Assembly (NCBI GenBank): GCA_025360845.1
Contig: JANYBJ010000288.1
Coordinates: 1-36,925, forward strand
Direction: 5' to 3'
Origin: a bacterium
Lineage (GTDB): Bacteria; Verrucomicrobiota; Kiritimatiellia; RFP12; UBA1067
DNA: 36,925 nucleotides
Under the pieces are notes generated by a model. That model was not told the origin of the DNA, ran no database searches, and saw only the letters and a list, made by a program, of their open reading frames with translations. The translations under genes were made by a program, and so were the position numbers. Below are positions 24,413-33,208 of the stretch, piece after piece. Positions within the stretch are counted from its first letter, which is position 1. Each line of letters starts with the position of its first letter.

Positions 24413-27223
24413 ATGAGGAATGGGCTCTCGATATTCACGGCGGTCGGACTGTTTCTGGGTGTTCCAGCGGTCTGCCTGTACGCGGCGCCAGCGGAGGACG
24501 GCAAGGATGTCTATGTCGACCTGAGCCGGATCTCGCACGTCACGTCCGGCTGGGGTAAGCCGCAGAACAACGTCAGCATCGGCGGCACGCCGCTGCGCAT
24601 CGGAAGCGCCGAGTTCGACAAGGGGATCGGTGTGCATGCGCCATCCGAGGTCGTCATTCCACTAAAGGAGCAATACCGCTGGGTCACGTTCTATGCCGGC
24701 GTGAGCGCGGACATGACTGAGAGGGGCTCGGTCACGGTCGAGGTCTGGCTGGACGGGAAAAAGCTGCACGACACGGGCGTGATGAAGATCAAAGAGGAGC
24801 CGCGTTACGTCAGCCTGCAGGTGGAGGGCGGCAAAGAGTTGAAGATCGTCAGCACGGATGCCGGGGATGGCATCGCGGCCGACCACGTGAACCTCTGCAA
24901 TCTTCGCTTGAGCGCCGGTCAAGAAGCGCCCAGGCCCGACGGGCTGTTGCCGACCGCCTTCGCTGGGGAGGCCGGGCCGCCGGCCTCGCCGCTGGCGCTG
25001 TGGTATCGCCAGCCCGCCCAACGCTGGCTGGAGGCTTTGCCGATCGGCAACGGACGGCTCGGCGCGATGGTGTTCGGAGGCGTGACGGACGAGCGGCTGG
25101 AACTCAACGAAGCCACGTTCTGGTCCGGCGCGTCCAGCGAGGAGCACGAGAAGCCGGAGGGGCTCAACGCGTTCTCCAAAATCCGGGAGCTGTTCAAAGC
25201 CGGAAAGAGTGGCGACGTGGCGTGGCCGCTCATCGAGAAGATGCTGGGCCGCAAACTCAACTATGGCACGAGTCTGCCTGCCGGCTACGTGTTGCTGAAG
25301 CAGGCAGGCACAGACGGCGAGGTCCGCGATTACCGCCGTGAACTCGACATTGAAGCGGCCCTCGCACGGGTGGCGTTCACGGCCAACGGCGTGCGATATA
25401 ACCGTGAAGCTCTGGCCAGCCATCCTGACGGCGTCATGGCGGTACGCTTGAGCGCCGACCGCAAGGACTCCATCAGTTTTAAATTGCGCTATGTGACAGC
25501 GCGGTTCCCTTTCGAGGCACAGGCCCAAGGAAAAGACACGCTGGTGGTCAGCGGCCGCGCCCTCGAAAAACAGCACAGCGACGGCACGTGCGGCGTGTCT
25601 TTTGTGGCGAAGATCCGCGTGTTGCCGGAAGGCGGGATCATGACCGCCGGGGAAGGTTCGCTGAGCGTGGCCGGGGCCGACGCGGTGACGTTGCTGATCG
25701 CACTGAACACCGATTTTCAGGGGCGCGATGCGGCGGCGTTGTGCGCCGGCCAGATTGACGCTGCACAGCGCAAGAGCTGGAAAGACCTGCGCGCCGGTCA
25801 TGTGGCCGATCACCAGCGGCTGTTTCAGCGCGTGGCGCTCGATCTTGGCGGCGCGAAGGCTGCCGGCCAGCCGACCGATGTCCGGCTGGACGCCCTGCGT
25901 AAGGGCCAGGCCGACCCGCAGCTTGCCGCGCTGTTTTTCCAGTACGCCCGCTACTTGACCATCGCAGGTTCGCGCGAGGACTCGCCGTTGCCGATGCATC
26001 TGCAGGGACTCTGGAACGACGGGCTGGCGGCGGACATGGGCTGGACCTGCGACTACCATCTGGACATCAACACCCAGCAGAACTATTGGCTGACCGAGAG
26101 CGGCAACCTCAGCGAGTGCGGCCAGCCGCTGTTCCATCTCATCGAATCGCTGCAGGCGCCGGGCCGGAAGACGGCGCGGAAGCTGTACGGCGTCGACAAG
26201 GGCTGGGTGTGCCACGTCTTTACCAATCCGTGGGGCTTCACCGCGCCAGGCTGGGGCGGAGGCTGGGGGCTGCATGTGACGGGCGGCGTATGGATCGCCA
26301 GCCATTTGTGGGAGCATTACCTGTTCACGGGCGACCGCGAGTTCCTCGCCCAACGCGCCTACCCGGTGCTCAAGGGCGCGGCCGAGTTCTTTCTCGATTA
26401 TCTGTTCGCTGATCCGGCCACAGGTTACCTGCTGACGGGCCCGTCCGTTTCCCCTGAATGCGGAGGCGAGACCAATCCGGGCGCGGTGCATGACCGGGCC
26501 ATGGTGTGCGCGTTGTTCGACGCGTGCATCGAAGCCAGCCGGACGCTGGGAGTCGATGCCGCTTTCCGTGCCCGGCTCGAAGCGGACCGCGCGAAACTGC
26601 CACCCTACAAAATCGGGCGCAACGGCCAGTTGCAGGAGTTCCAGAGCGACGACGGGGGAGAGACCAATCATCGCCACACCAGCCATCTGGTGGCACTGTT
26701 CCCGCTGGGACAGATCACGCCCCGCGGCACGCCGGAGCTGGCCCGTGCCGCCGAGAAATCCCTGCGTCTGCGCATGGACCGGCCGGACTGGGAGGACGTG
26801 GAGTGGAGCGCCGGCAATTCCGTCTGTTACTATGCCCGGCTCGGCAACGGCGAGTTGGCCCACAAGAACCTGACCAATCTGCTGGTCTCGGATACCGACG
26901 CGGACTTGCTGACCTTCTCGCGCGGCGGCATTGCCGGTGCGCCGCAGAACATCTATGTGATTGACGGCAACATCTCAGGCGCGGCCGGCATCGCCGAGAT
27001 GCTGATGCAGTCGCATGCCGGTGAAATCGACCTGCTCCCGGCCCTGCCGAAAGCCTGGCCGACTGGCTCCGTCAAAGGCCTGTGCGCCCGCGGCGGCTTC
27101 ACGGTGGATATCGAGTGGAAGGACGGCCAGGTGACGAACTATCGCATCGCTTCCGCCGCGCCTCGCGAGGTGACGATCCGCATCAATAACGAAACCAAAA
27201 CAGTCAAATCGAAGAAACGCTGA
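24413..27223 (+). CDS. secreted NPCBM-GH95 glycosidase (fucosidase-like), copy 3
   Basis: A 936-aa exported protein. After the signal peptide ([24 protein letters not shown]), residues about 30-170 form an NPCBM-type carbohydrate-binding domain ([38 protein letters not shown]). The rest is a full GH95 enzyme: [34 protein letters not shown], general-acid Glu682 in SPE, an HRHTSHL segment, and Asp851 in DGN. The catalytic Asn-x-Asn motif reads D551-I-N553, followed by the normal TQQNYW. I chose ATG 24413, after GGGGGATT, over a TTG two codons earlier. It begins a new block after the degenerate region and leads towards the sensor kinase. Substrate: alpha-L-fucose or alpha-L-galactose, not decided. 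Confidence 0.87.
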   Translation: MRNGLSIFTAVGLFLGVPAVCLYAAPAEDGKDVYVDLSRISHVTSGWGKPQNNVSIGGTPLRIGSAEFDKGIGVHAPSEVVIPLKEQYRWVTFYAGVSADMTERGSVTVEVWLDGKKLHDTGVMKIKEEPRYVSLQVEGGKELKIVSTDAGDGIAADHVNLCNLRLSAGQEAPRPDGLLPTAFAGEAGPPASPLALWYRQPAQRWLEALPIGNGRLGAMVFGGVTDERLELNEATFWSGASSEEHEKPEGLNAFSKIRELFKAGKSGDVAWPLIEKMLGRKLNYGTSLPAGYVLLKQAGTDGEVRDYRRELDIEAALARVAFTANGVRYNREALASHPDGVMAVRLSADRKDSISFKLRYVTARFPFEAQAQGKDTLVVSGRALEKQHSDGTCGVSFVAKIRVLPEGGIMTAGEGSLSVAGADAVTLLIALNTDFQGRDAAALCAGQIDAAQRKSWKDLRAGHVADHQRLFQRVALDLGGAKAAGQPTDVRLDALRKGQADPQLAALFFQYARYLTIAGSREDSPLPMHLQGLWNDGLAADMGWTCDYHLDINTQQNYWLTESGNLSECGQPLFHLIESLQAPGRKTARKLYGVDKGWVCHVFTNPWGFTAPGWGGGWGLHVTGGVWIASHLWEHYLFTGDREFLAQRAYPVLKGAAEFFLDYLFADPATGYLLTGPSVSPECGGETNPGAVHDRAMVCALFDACIEASRTLGVDAAFRARLEADRAKLPPYKIGRNGQLQEFQSDDGGETNHRHTSHLVALFPLGQITPRGTPELARAAEKSLRLRMDRPDWEDVEWSAGNSVCYYARLGNGELAHKNLTNLLVSDTDADLLTFSRGGIAGAPQNIYVIDGNISGAAGIAEMLMQSHAGEIDLLPALPKAWPTGSVKGLCARGGFTVDIEWKDGQVTNYRIASAAPREVTIRINNETKTVKSKKR

Positions 27224-27244
27224 TACGAAGCAAGGGAGATCGCT

Positions 27245-27367
27245 ATGCTAAGAATTGGAATCGGATTTTTATTGTTGGCCGGCCTCTGCGCAAGGGCGGC
27301 TCAGACCATCGAGAACGACCGTTACACGGTCAGTTGTGAAAAAAACGCACAACGTGAAACGGTTTAA
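27245..27367 (+). pseudogene. N-terminal remnant of a secreted protein
   Basis: The 40-aa frame has a good ribosome site (AAGGGAG) and a convincing signal peptide (MLRIGIGFLLLAGLCARAAQ), then TIENDRYTVSCEKNAQ, which resembles the first mature strand of secreted glycosidases, and stops at 27367. It overlaps the start of the sensor kinase in a different frame by about 30 nt. It is probably the 5' end of a deleted gene whose break lies near 27335. It may now act as a leader peptide that couples translation to the kinase gene. Confidence 0.5.
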
Positions 27368-30329
27368 AGGGCTTAGGCGGTTTGCGCTGATATCTGGCCT
27401 GCTCGGGGCGGGAGGGGGCGTGCCGTTGTTTGGCGAGACTGCTCAGGCATCGGCTGTGGAGGCCCGTTTAGAGGACGGGGGACGAACCTGCGCCCTCACG
27501 CTTCCGGGGTTTACCGGCTTCCGGGGTGGCTTTTCCGCGACGCTTGAGAGCGGGGGCGTCACCCAGGTACTCGTTTCCTCTTCCGGCATGTTGGTCGGAA
27601 CAAACGCCTTTGTTGATGCGGGAACGCCTTACGGGATGGCCTACGTGACCCTCTCGTCGGTCCGCTTCGAGAAGGAGCAGGTTGACTTGCTCGTGCGCCT
27701 CGAAAAGATGAAAGGCGTCCCCGTGGTTCTGCTGCAGGCGGGCATCCGGAATATCGGAGACCGCCCGGTTAATCTGCTCGGGGTCTCGCCGCTGTCGATG
27801 GCGGATGCCGTTTCGACCGGACAAGCTGACCACGTATCCGGTTTGCTTCAAGTGTCCGGGAGTCCTGCGGAGTGGCTCGTCACGGGAATGAACCCGCGGA
27901 CGCCGGTCGTGGCCGCGCTCGGCGATATCGGAGCGCCTTTGGACATCTTCGAGTATGGCGGGTTCTACCGCCGCGACGGGACGGGGTTCCTGTTCGGTCC
28001 GGTGGGGACGCCCTTGGCTTACCTGTCTGCCCGTGTCGCGGCCTTGGGCAAGGGCAGGGCGGTACTGACCCTGACAGCCGACATGAGCGGGGTCCGGGTG
28101 GGGCCGGGCCAGACCCGGTGGGGGCAGCAGGCGGCGCTGTTCGCTGAGCCGCCCGGAGCGGCGCTGGCGCGCTGGACGGAGTGGGTGGCAAAGACGCATG
28201 GGACGAGGGTCGCTAAGGGTGCCCTGAGCGGCTGGAACAGTTGGTACTACTTGGAAAGGGATGTCACCGGCAAGGACGTGCTCAACGTGGCCGCTGCTGT
28301 CGGGAAGTCGAACGGGCATCTGCGGCCCGATGTGGTCCAGATTGACAGATACAGCAGCACGAATATGTTCCCCGGCGCGCCGCTGGAGGCGAATGTCAAG
28401 TTTCCGGAAGGGCTTCCCTTCTATGCGAAGAGCATTGCCGCAACAGGGGCGCGACCCGGCCTGAAGCTGGAGTTCCAGTTCCCGCCGGGAGACACGGAGG
28501 CCATTGTTGCCGAGGTGAGGAGGGCGGTCCAGGCGGGGTTCACCTATTTGAAGATCGGCTATGTCTTCACCGGTGATGTCCATGGGGGTACCGACACCGC
28601 CTTCGAAACTTACCGGGAGAACATGAAGGAGATCAGGAGGGCCGCCGGTGACGACGCCTACATCCTGTTCAGCGGCACGGAGCCTGACCGCGCAATGTTG
28701 GGTGCCGTGGATGCGTGCCGCACCGGATTTGGCACCTATCGCAACGGTGTCAGGCCTGTCATGAAGGAGGTTCTGCGGTCGTATCAGCTCAACGGCCGCT
28801 GGTTTGCGGTGGACAATGACGCCTACTACATGGCCACGGAGCTGAAGGACGTCAGCCCGGTTGTGGGCGGCTGGCCTCTGGCGCGGACGTGGATCAGCAT
28901 GGTGGGCCTGTCCTGCGGCGCGGCGTTCACCTCCGACCTGTGGCACGAGGAGCGCTTCAAGCCCTACTGGCGGAATGTCGAGGTCCTGACCCCGGCGGCG
29001 AAGGAGGTGACAGAGGTGCTGGACCTGTGCCTGAGTGCCGACTGGCCGGTCCTCGTCGGTCACGTCACCCGCGCGTGGGGCGGCTGGACGGTGGCGCTGC
29101 TGTGGAACACGGCGGAGAAAGAGCAGACCGTGAAGCTCGATTTCGCCCGCATCGGGCTGAACCCGAACAAGCGATATGCGGTCTGGTCGTTCTGGGACAA
29201 CCGTTATCTGGGGGTGGCGGAGGGAAGCTGGACCACGCCGTTCCTGGCGCCCGCCGCATCCCAACACCTCTGTTTCACCGAGCTGCCGCAGTTCCCGGAC
29301 AAGCCGCTGCTGATCGGGTCGAGCCTGCACATCTACTGCGGCGCGGCGGAGATCGGCCAGGTGACGTCCCTGCGTTCAGCCATGCAGATCGAGCTGACCG
29401 ATGCCGGGGCCCGAGAGGGGGACCTGTTTGTCTACAGCCGGTTCCGTCCGGTGGTGAAGGAGGCCGCGGGCTGCGCGGTGGAGGAGATCAAAGCCGCCGG
29501 GGAGAACGTCTGGCAGATCTCGCTTTGGGACCGGCGGCACGGCGCGGCGCAGCGGGTTGAACTGGGCATTCCGCTGCCGGTCACCCGGCAGGCCTGGTTC
29601 TGGCTGCTGTGTACGCTGCTGGCCTGCAGCCTGCTGTTCGGCGCGTGGCGCTATGTCGAGTACACCCGTCTCAGGCAGCGCCATGCCGTCGAGCAGGAGC
29701 GGATCAGAATTGCCCGCGACATCCACGACGATCTGGGCACGAGCCTGACGCGGATTTCCGTGATGGCCGACAGCGGCACCGCCGATCAGCAGGATCAGGC
29801 GGGCCTGCGGGTCAACCTCGCGGCGATCCGGGCCGTGACCTCTGACATGACCCGTGCCATGGAGGAGATCGTGTGGGCGATCAACCCGCGGAACGACACG
29901 CTGGAAAGCATGGCGCAATACCTGAGCGGCTATGCCGAGGAGTTCTTGGCGCCGGCCGGACTGCGGCTGCGCTTAGACGTGCCCCTGCATCTGCCGCCCT
30001 GGCCCCTGTCGGCAGAGGTGCGGCACAATCTGTTTCTGGCGTTCAAGGAGGCGCTCAACAACCTCGTCAAGCACGCCGCGGCGCGGGAGGTGCAGGTGTC
30101 GTTGCGGATCGAACCCCGCCGGTTCCGGATCATCGTGCGCGATGACGGCTGCGGCCTTCCCGCAGCGCCGCTGACGGCCCAGGCCGGCAACGGTCTGGCG
30201 AACATGCGGAACCGGATGGCGAAGGTGGGGGGAGAGTGCCGGATCACCGGCGTGCCGGGACAAGGCACAACGGTGGAGTTTGTGGCGCTGGCGTCATCGG
30301 CGGTGACAGGAGGCAGGCATGAAACCTGA
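27336..30329 (+). CDS. sensor histidine kinase with GH36/GH27-like glycosidase-fold sensor domain
   Basis: A 997-aa protein with a signal-like N-terminus (residues about 1-40), a large outside region, one membrane helix (about 753-771, AWFWLLCTLLACSLLFGAW) and a cytoplasmic kinase. The outside region resembles alpha-galactosidase-type enzymes: a beta-domain, then a barrel with GWNSWYYLERDVT (W300-Y304), KFPEGLPFYAKSI and TYLKIG, then two beta-domains. Where the nucleophile Asp (KxD) is expected the sequence has K406-I-G408, and where the acid/base Asp (RxGxD) is expected it has R462-T-G-F-G466, so it probably binds sugar without cleaving it. The kinase is LiaS/NarX-type: ARDIHDDLG (His797), N-box EALNN (Asn908/909), DDGCGLP, GNGLANM. 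GTG 27336 is my choice (MKKTHNVKRFKG); GTG 27354 is possible. It overlaps the regulator gene by 11 nt. Confidence 0.82.
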   Translation: MKKTHNVKRFKGLRRFALISGLLGAGGGVPLFGETAQASAVEARLEDGGRTCALTLPGFTGFRGGFSATLESGGVTQVLVSSSGMLVGTNAFVDAGTPYGMAYVTLSSVRFEKEQVDLLVRLEKMKGVPVVLLQAGIRNIGDRPVNLLGVSPLSMADAVSTGQADHVSGLLQVSGSPAEWLVTGMNPRTPVVAALGDIGAPLDIFEYGGFYRRDGTGFLFGPVGTPLAYLSARVAALGKGRAVLTLTADMSGVRVGPGQTRWGQQAALFAEPPGAALARWTEWVAKTHGTRVAKGALSGWNSWYYLERDVTGKDVLNVAAAVGKSNGHLRPDVVQIDRYSSTNMFPGAPLEANVKFPEGLPFYAKSIAATGARPGLKLEFQFPPGDTEAIVAEVRRAVQAGFTYLKIGYVFTGDVHGGTDTAFETYRENMKEIRRAAGDDAYILFSGTEPDRAMLGAVDACRTGFGTYRNGVRPVMKEVLRSYQLNGRWFAVDNDAYYMATELKDVSPVVGGWPLARTWISMVGLSCGAAFTSDLWHEERFKPYWRNVEVLTPAAKEVTEVLDLCLSADWPVLVGHVTRAWGGWTVALLWNTAEKEQTVKLDFARIGLNPNKRYAVWSFWDNRYLGVAEGSWTTPFLAPAASQHLCFTELPQFPDKPLLIGSSLHIYCGAAEIGQVTSLRSAMQIELTDAGAREGDLFVYSRFRPVVKEAAGCAVEEIKAAGENVWQISLWDRRHGAAQRVELGIPLPVTRQAWFWLLCTLLACSLLFGAWRYVEYTRLRQRHAVEQERIRIARDIHDDLGTSLTRISVMADSGTADQQDQAGLRVNLAAIRAVTSDMTRAMEEIVWAINPRNDTLESMAQYLSGYAEEFLAPAGLRLRLDVPLHLPPWPLSAEVRHNLFLAFKEALNNLVKHAAAREVQVSLRIEPRRFRIIVRDDGCGLPAAPLTAQAGNGLANMRNRMAKVGGECRITGVPGQGTTVEFVALASSAVTGGRHET

Positions 30330-30966
30330 TGCGAAAAAGGAGCGGACGCGCGTGGCGATCGTGGAGGACGACGCGGCTTTGCGGAAATTGTTCAACGGGT
30401 GGCTCAAAGCCGTTCCGTATCTGGAGCTGGTGGGTGAGTATGCCGACGCCGAGAGCGCGATTCGGGACCTGCCGCAGCGTGCGGCGGACGTGGTGCTGGT
30501 GGACATCAACCTTCCGGGGCTCAGCGGGATCGAGTGCGTCCGTAAGCTCAAGCCGAGCCTGGAGCAGACGCAGTTCATGATGGTGACCGTGTACAGCGAC
30601 GTCAAGCTCATCGTCGAGGCCCTGCAGGCGGGCGCGACCGGCTATCTCCTGAAACGCTCCACGCGGGACGAGCTGCTGGCGGCCATTGCCGAGATCGCCC
30701 ACGGCGGTTCGCCCATGAGCAGCAGCATTGCGCGGATGATCGCACAGTCTTTCCGCCCGCCGCCTGCCGCGGAGCGGGACTTGGAGAACATCTCGCTGCG
30801 GGAGCAGCAAGTGCTGGAGCTGTTGTCGCAGGGCTTTGCCCACAAGGAGATCGCCGCGGAGCTGCGCATCAGCATTCCGACGGTCGGCACGTACATCCGC
30901 CGCATCTACGAGAAGCTGCACGTCTACACCCGCGCCCAAGCCGTCGCCAAGTACCGGAACCGGTAG
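30319..30966 (+). CDS. NarL/LuxR-family response regulator
   Basis: The 215-aa protein has a receiver domain with acidic pocket E16-D17-D18, phospho-acceptor Asp62 (LVDINLPG), Thr90 and Lys112 (GYLLKRS), then a C-terminal LuxR-type helix-turn-helix (LSLREQQVLELLSQGFAHKEIA, ISIPTVGTYIRRIYEKL). It is the obvious partner of the glycosidase-fold kinase: its ATG lies 11 nt inside the kinase gene, with AGGAGG just upstream, so the two are co-translated. After phosphorylation it should dimerise and bind DNA. Candidate targets nearby are the 11-bp inverted repeat at 31055-31083 and the TGTCCAT repeats at 10865-10907, both unproven. All key receiver residues are present. Confidence 0.93.
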   Translation: MKPDAKKERTRVAIVEDDAALRKLFNGWLKAVPYLELVGEYADAESAIRDLPQRAADVVLVDINLPGLSGIECVRKLKPSLEQTQFMMVTVYSDVKLIVEALQAGATGYLLKRSTRDELLAAIAEIAHGGSPMSSSIARMIAQSFRPPPAAERDLENISLREQQVLELLSQGFAHKEIAAELRISIPTVGTYIRRIYEKLHVYTRAQAVAKYRNR

Positions 30967-31054
30967 GCGGGCAGCCCTGTGACTTCAAACAGATTACGAT
31001 TGCGATCAAGATCAGGAGGGATCGGGACAATTCGTGAGCTTCATTCTATATCTT

Positions 31055-31083
31055 CGTATTGTCATTATTTTTATGACAATACG
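31055..31083. promoter_or_regulatory. 11-bp perfect inverted repeat between regulator and next gene
   Basis: CGTATTGTCAT (31055-31065) and ATGACAATACG (31073-31083) pair perfectly around a 7-nt AT loop, in the 229-nt gap after the response regulator. No T-run follows, so an intrinsic terminator is less likely than an operator. It lies about 113 nt before the next gene. I found no clear promoter boxes around it. Confidence 0.4.
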
Positions 31084-31195
31084 CACTTTACAGCCTCTGC
31101 TATCGTATTACTTGTTTTAAGTGGGGTCGCGTGCATTGGCATGGACGTGACGTCTGCAGGCTGACGGATGGGATAACAAACAAGATTGGATAAAT

Positions 31196-33085
31196 ATGAT
31201 GAAATGCAGAAACAGTATTGCGGCGGCGCGGATGTCAGTCATGGCCGGGCTGCTGCTGGCTTTGAATGGCGCTCAGGCTGCGGTGGACACGGGCTCGCTC
31301 CGCTACCGCATGCCGATCATTTTCTCTGGCTACACGGGCACGGAGACGCTGAACAACTTCCCCGCGCTGGTGGTGCTGAGCAACGGGCTGTCGAATTTCT
31401 CCTTCAGCCAGTTCAAGTCGCCGAGCGGAGGCGACCTGCGCTTCACAGATGCCGGCAAGACGGCTTGGCTGAACTACGAGATCGACACCTGGAAGCCAGG
31501 ATCGAAGACTCCTGAGCAAGTCGCCGGGCTGGAGCTTTGGCTCAGGGCCGACGCGGGTGTGATGACCAATGACAGCGGCAGTGTCACGAACTGGCTGGAC
31601 CAGTCGGCCTCTGGAAACAACGCCTCGCAGACCGACCCGGCGAAACAGCCGACCGCTGCAATCTTCGGGGCTGGACAACTTTGCCCGGTCGTGAAATTCG
31701 CAAACGCAAATCAGTACCTGACCTTCGACTCGGCGATCACGGCAACGGATAAAACCCTGTTCATCATTTACCGCTCGCTTGACGCCTCCGGCAATTACTC
31801 GCCTTTGGACAGCAAAGCGAGCGTCAACTTCAAAATGCGTTTATGCACGCCGGATTGGTGGTCCTCGGCTGGAAAATTCTCGGCCCTGAATTTTTCCTTT
31901 TCGGATAGTACGGGTGTACACGGACTTTGGGGCAGTAACATTCAAGTAGCGAATTGGTTTCTCCAAGCCGTGCAACTGAAGCAGGGAGACTACCGTTTCT
32001 GGGCGAACGGGCAGCGTGGCAATTCCGATGGGTGGGGCGGTGATCCGGTGAACGCTTCCACGGATATCTTCGGGGACTTTACCGATGTTGGGAACATCAC
32101 TGGCGAAATTGCGGAGGTGCTTGTTTTCAACCGCGTGCTTTCCGACGAGGAGCGGACAGAAATGGGCGCATACCTCAGCTCGAAATATAACATCTGGGGG
32201 GGCTCCGCCACGCCTTATCCCGCTCATGTCCCGGCTGCCGCGTCTGTCTGGGTTCAGGTTCCGGCCTTGGCGAGCAACACCACGATCTACGCCTACTGGG
32301 GCGGCAACGATACGAACGCGCCGGCAAGCGTAACGAACGGCGCGACATGGGACAGCGGCTACGTCGGCGTGTGGCACGGATTGAGCGCGACAGACGCGGG
32401 ACTCCTGCCGGATTCCACGGCTGCCCTGCGTCAGGGCACGAATGTGAGCAGCAAAATTCAGCGGGCGCTGGGTCCGATCGGTGAGAGCCTGTACTTCAAC
32501 GACGGTGCCGCCAAATTGACCGTTCCCGTTTCGGCGCTGACGACTCAGATCACGGTTTCCTTCTGGCAGTACGGCCAGGTGCCTATGAATGACTGGCCTT
32601 GGCAGTATTCCGGCGTGCCGGCCGGGAACGGCATTTTCAATGTGCTTGGGAGTTCGGCCAGAGTGTTTGGGGCAAGTAACGGAAACCAAGATTGGTGGCC
32701 CGCTATTGTACAGTGGTGCGACATTAACTTCGGGTCAGACTGGAGCACCCCGAACATTTTCAGGGGACAGTGGGTCCACTGGGCTTTCACCAAGGACACC
32801 GTGACCCAGAGGCAGAGGATCTTCGTCAACGGAACGCCTGTGGTGGATGATTCCCAAGGATGGTTTGACACGACGCCGATGACCGCGGTCGACGCGATCG
32901 ACTTCGGCGCCTTCACAGGGTTCCGACAATACTATGGCCGGTTCGACGAGATCCGCGTGTCAAACGTGGCGCAGTCGCCCGACTGGATCAAGGCTTCGTA
33001 CATGAACCAGGGTTCGAACGTTGTGTTCAGCACGTACGGCGCCGCACAACGGCTTGTCTACGGAACTGTCATCGGTGTCCAGTAG
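31196..33085 (+). CDS. secreted DUF2341/LamG-type protein with nested domain
   Basis: A 629-aa exported protein of unknown role, probably a surface glycan-binding protein. After the signal peptide (MSVMAGLLLALNGAQA) comes the first half of a DUF2341 domain (YRMPIIFSGYTG, GGDLRFTDAG, YEIDTW, to residue about 102). A concanavalin-like domain is inserted at about 103-333 (LELWLRADAG, VTNWLDQSASGNNA, GEIAEVLVFNRVLSDEERTE). DUF2341 then resumes (SVWVQVPAL, TTIYAYWGG, GVWHG), and a second LamG-like fold runs from about 420 (VSFWQYG, VHWAFTKD, RFDEIRVSNVA). There is no anchor motif at the C-terminus. Start ATG 31196 is followed at once by a second ATG; the ribosome site is weak. A strong terminator follows at 33170-33208. 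Confidence 0.75.
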   Translation: MMKCRNSIAAARMSVMAGLLLALNGAQAAVDTGSLRYRMPIIFSGYTGTETLNNFPALVVLSNGLSNFSFSQFKSPSGGDLRFTDAGKTAWLNYEIDTWKPGSKTPEQVAGLELWLRADAGVMTNDSGSVTNWLDQSASGNNASQTDPAKQPTAAIFGAGQLCPVVKFANANQYLTFDSAITATDKTLFIIYRSLDASGNYSPLDSKASVNFKMRLCTPDWWSSAGKFSALNFSFSDSTGVHGLWGSNIQVANWFLQAVQLKQGDYRFWANGQRGNSDGWGGDPVNASTDIFGDFTDVGNITGEIAEVLVFNRVLSDEERTEMGAYLSSKYNIWGGSATPYPAHVPAAASVWVQVPALASNTTIYAYWGGNDTNAPASVTNGATWDSGYVGVWHGLSATDAGLLPDSTAALRQGTNVSSKIQRALGPIGESLYFNDGAAKLTVPVSALTTQITVSFWQYGQVPMNDWPWQYSGVPAGNGIFNVLGSSARVFGASNGNQDWWPAIVQWCDINFGSDWSTPNIFRGQWVHWAFTKDTVTQRQRIFVNGTPVVDDSQGWFDTTPMTAVDAIDFGAFTGFRQYYGRFDEIRVSNVAQSPDWIKASYMNQGSNVVFSTYGAAQRLVYGTVIGVQ

Positions 33086-33169
33086 CGTTCGGTGTTCCAC
33101 GGAGTCCGCTGACCTTTACAACATATGACCACTCCTACGAAAAACACTTCACACTCCTGTCATACAGCG

Positions 33170-33208
33170 CCCGGGGCCGGGGCAACCCGGCCCCGGGTTT
33201 CTTGTTCT
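33170..33208 (+). terminator. intrinsic terminator after the DUF2341/LamG gene
   Basis: A perfect 12-bp GC stem, CCCGGGGCCGGG (33170-33181) and CCCGGCCCCGGG (33186-33197), closes on a GCAA tetraloop and is followed by TTTCTTGTTCT. It lies 85 nt after the upstream stop. The open frame of the next gene runs through it, but coding through this hairpin is implausible, which moves that gene's start downstream. Confidence 0.85.

Noticed and set aside
31087..31110. TTTACA as a -35 box for the DUF2341 gene
   Set aside because: No acceptable -10 box lies 16-18 nt downstream.
30979..31164. 61-aa frame with a hydrophobic stretch between the regulator and the DUF2341 gene
   Set aside because: It starts with GTG without a ribosome site and spans the inverted repeat; the hydrophobic run (AIVLLVLSGVACIG) looks fortuitous.
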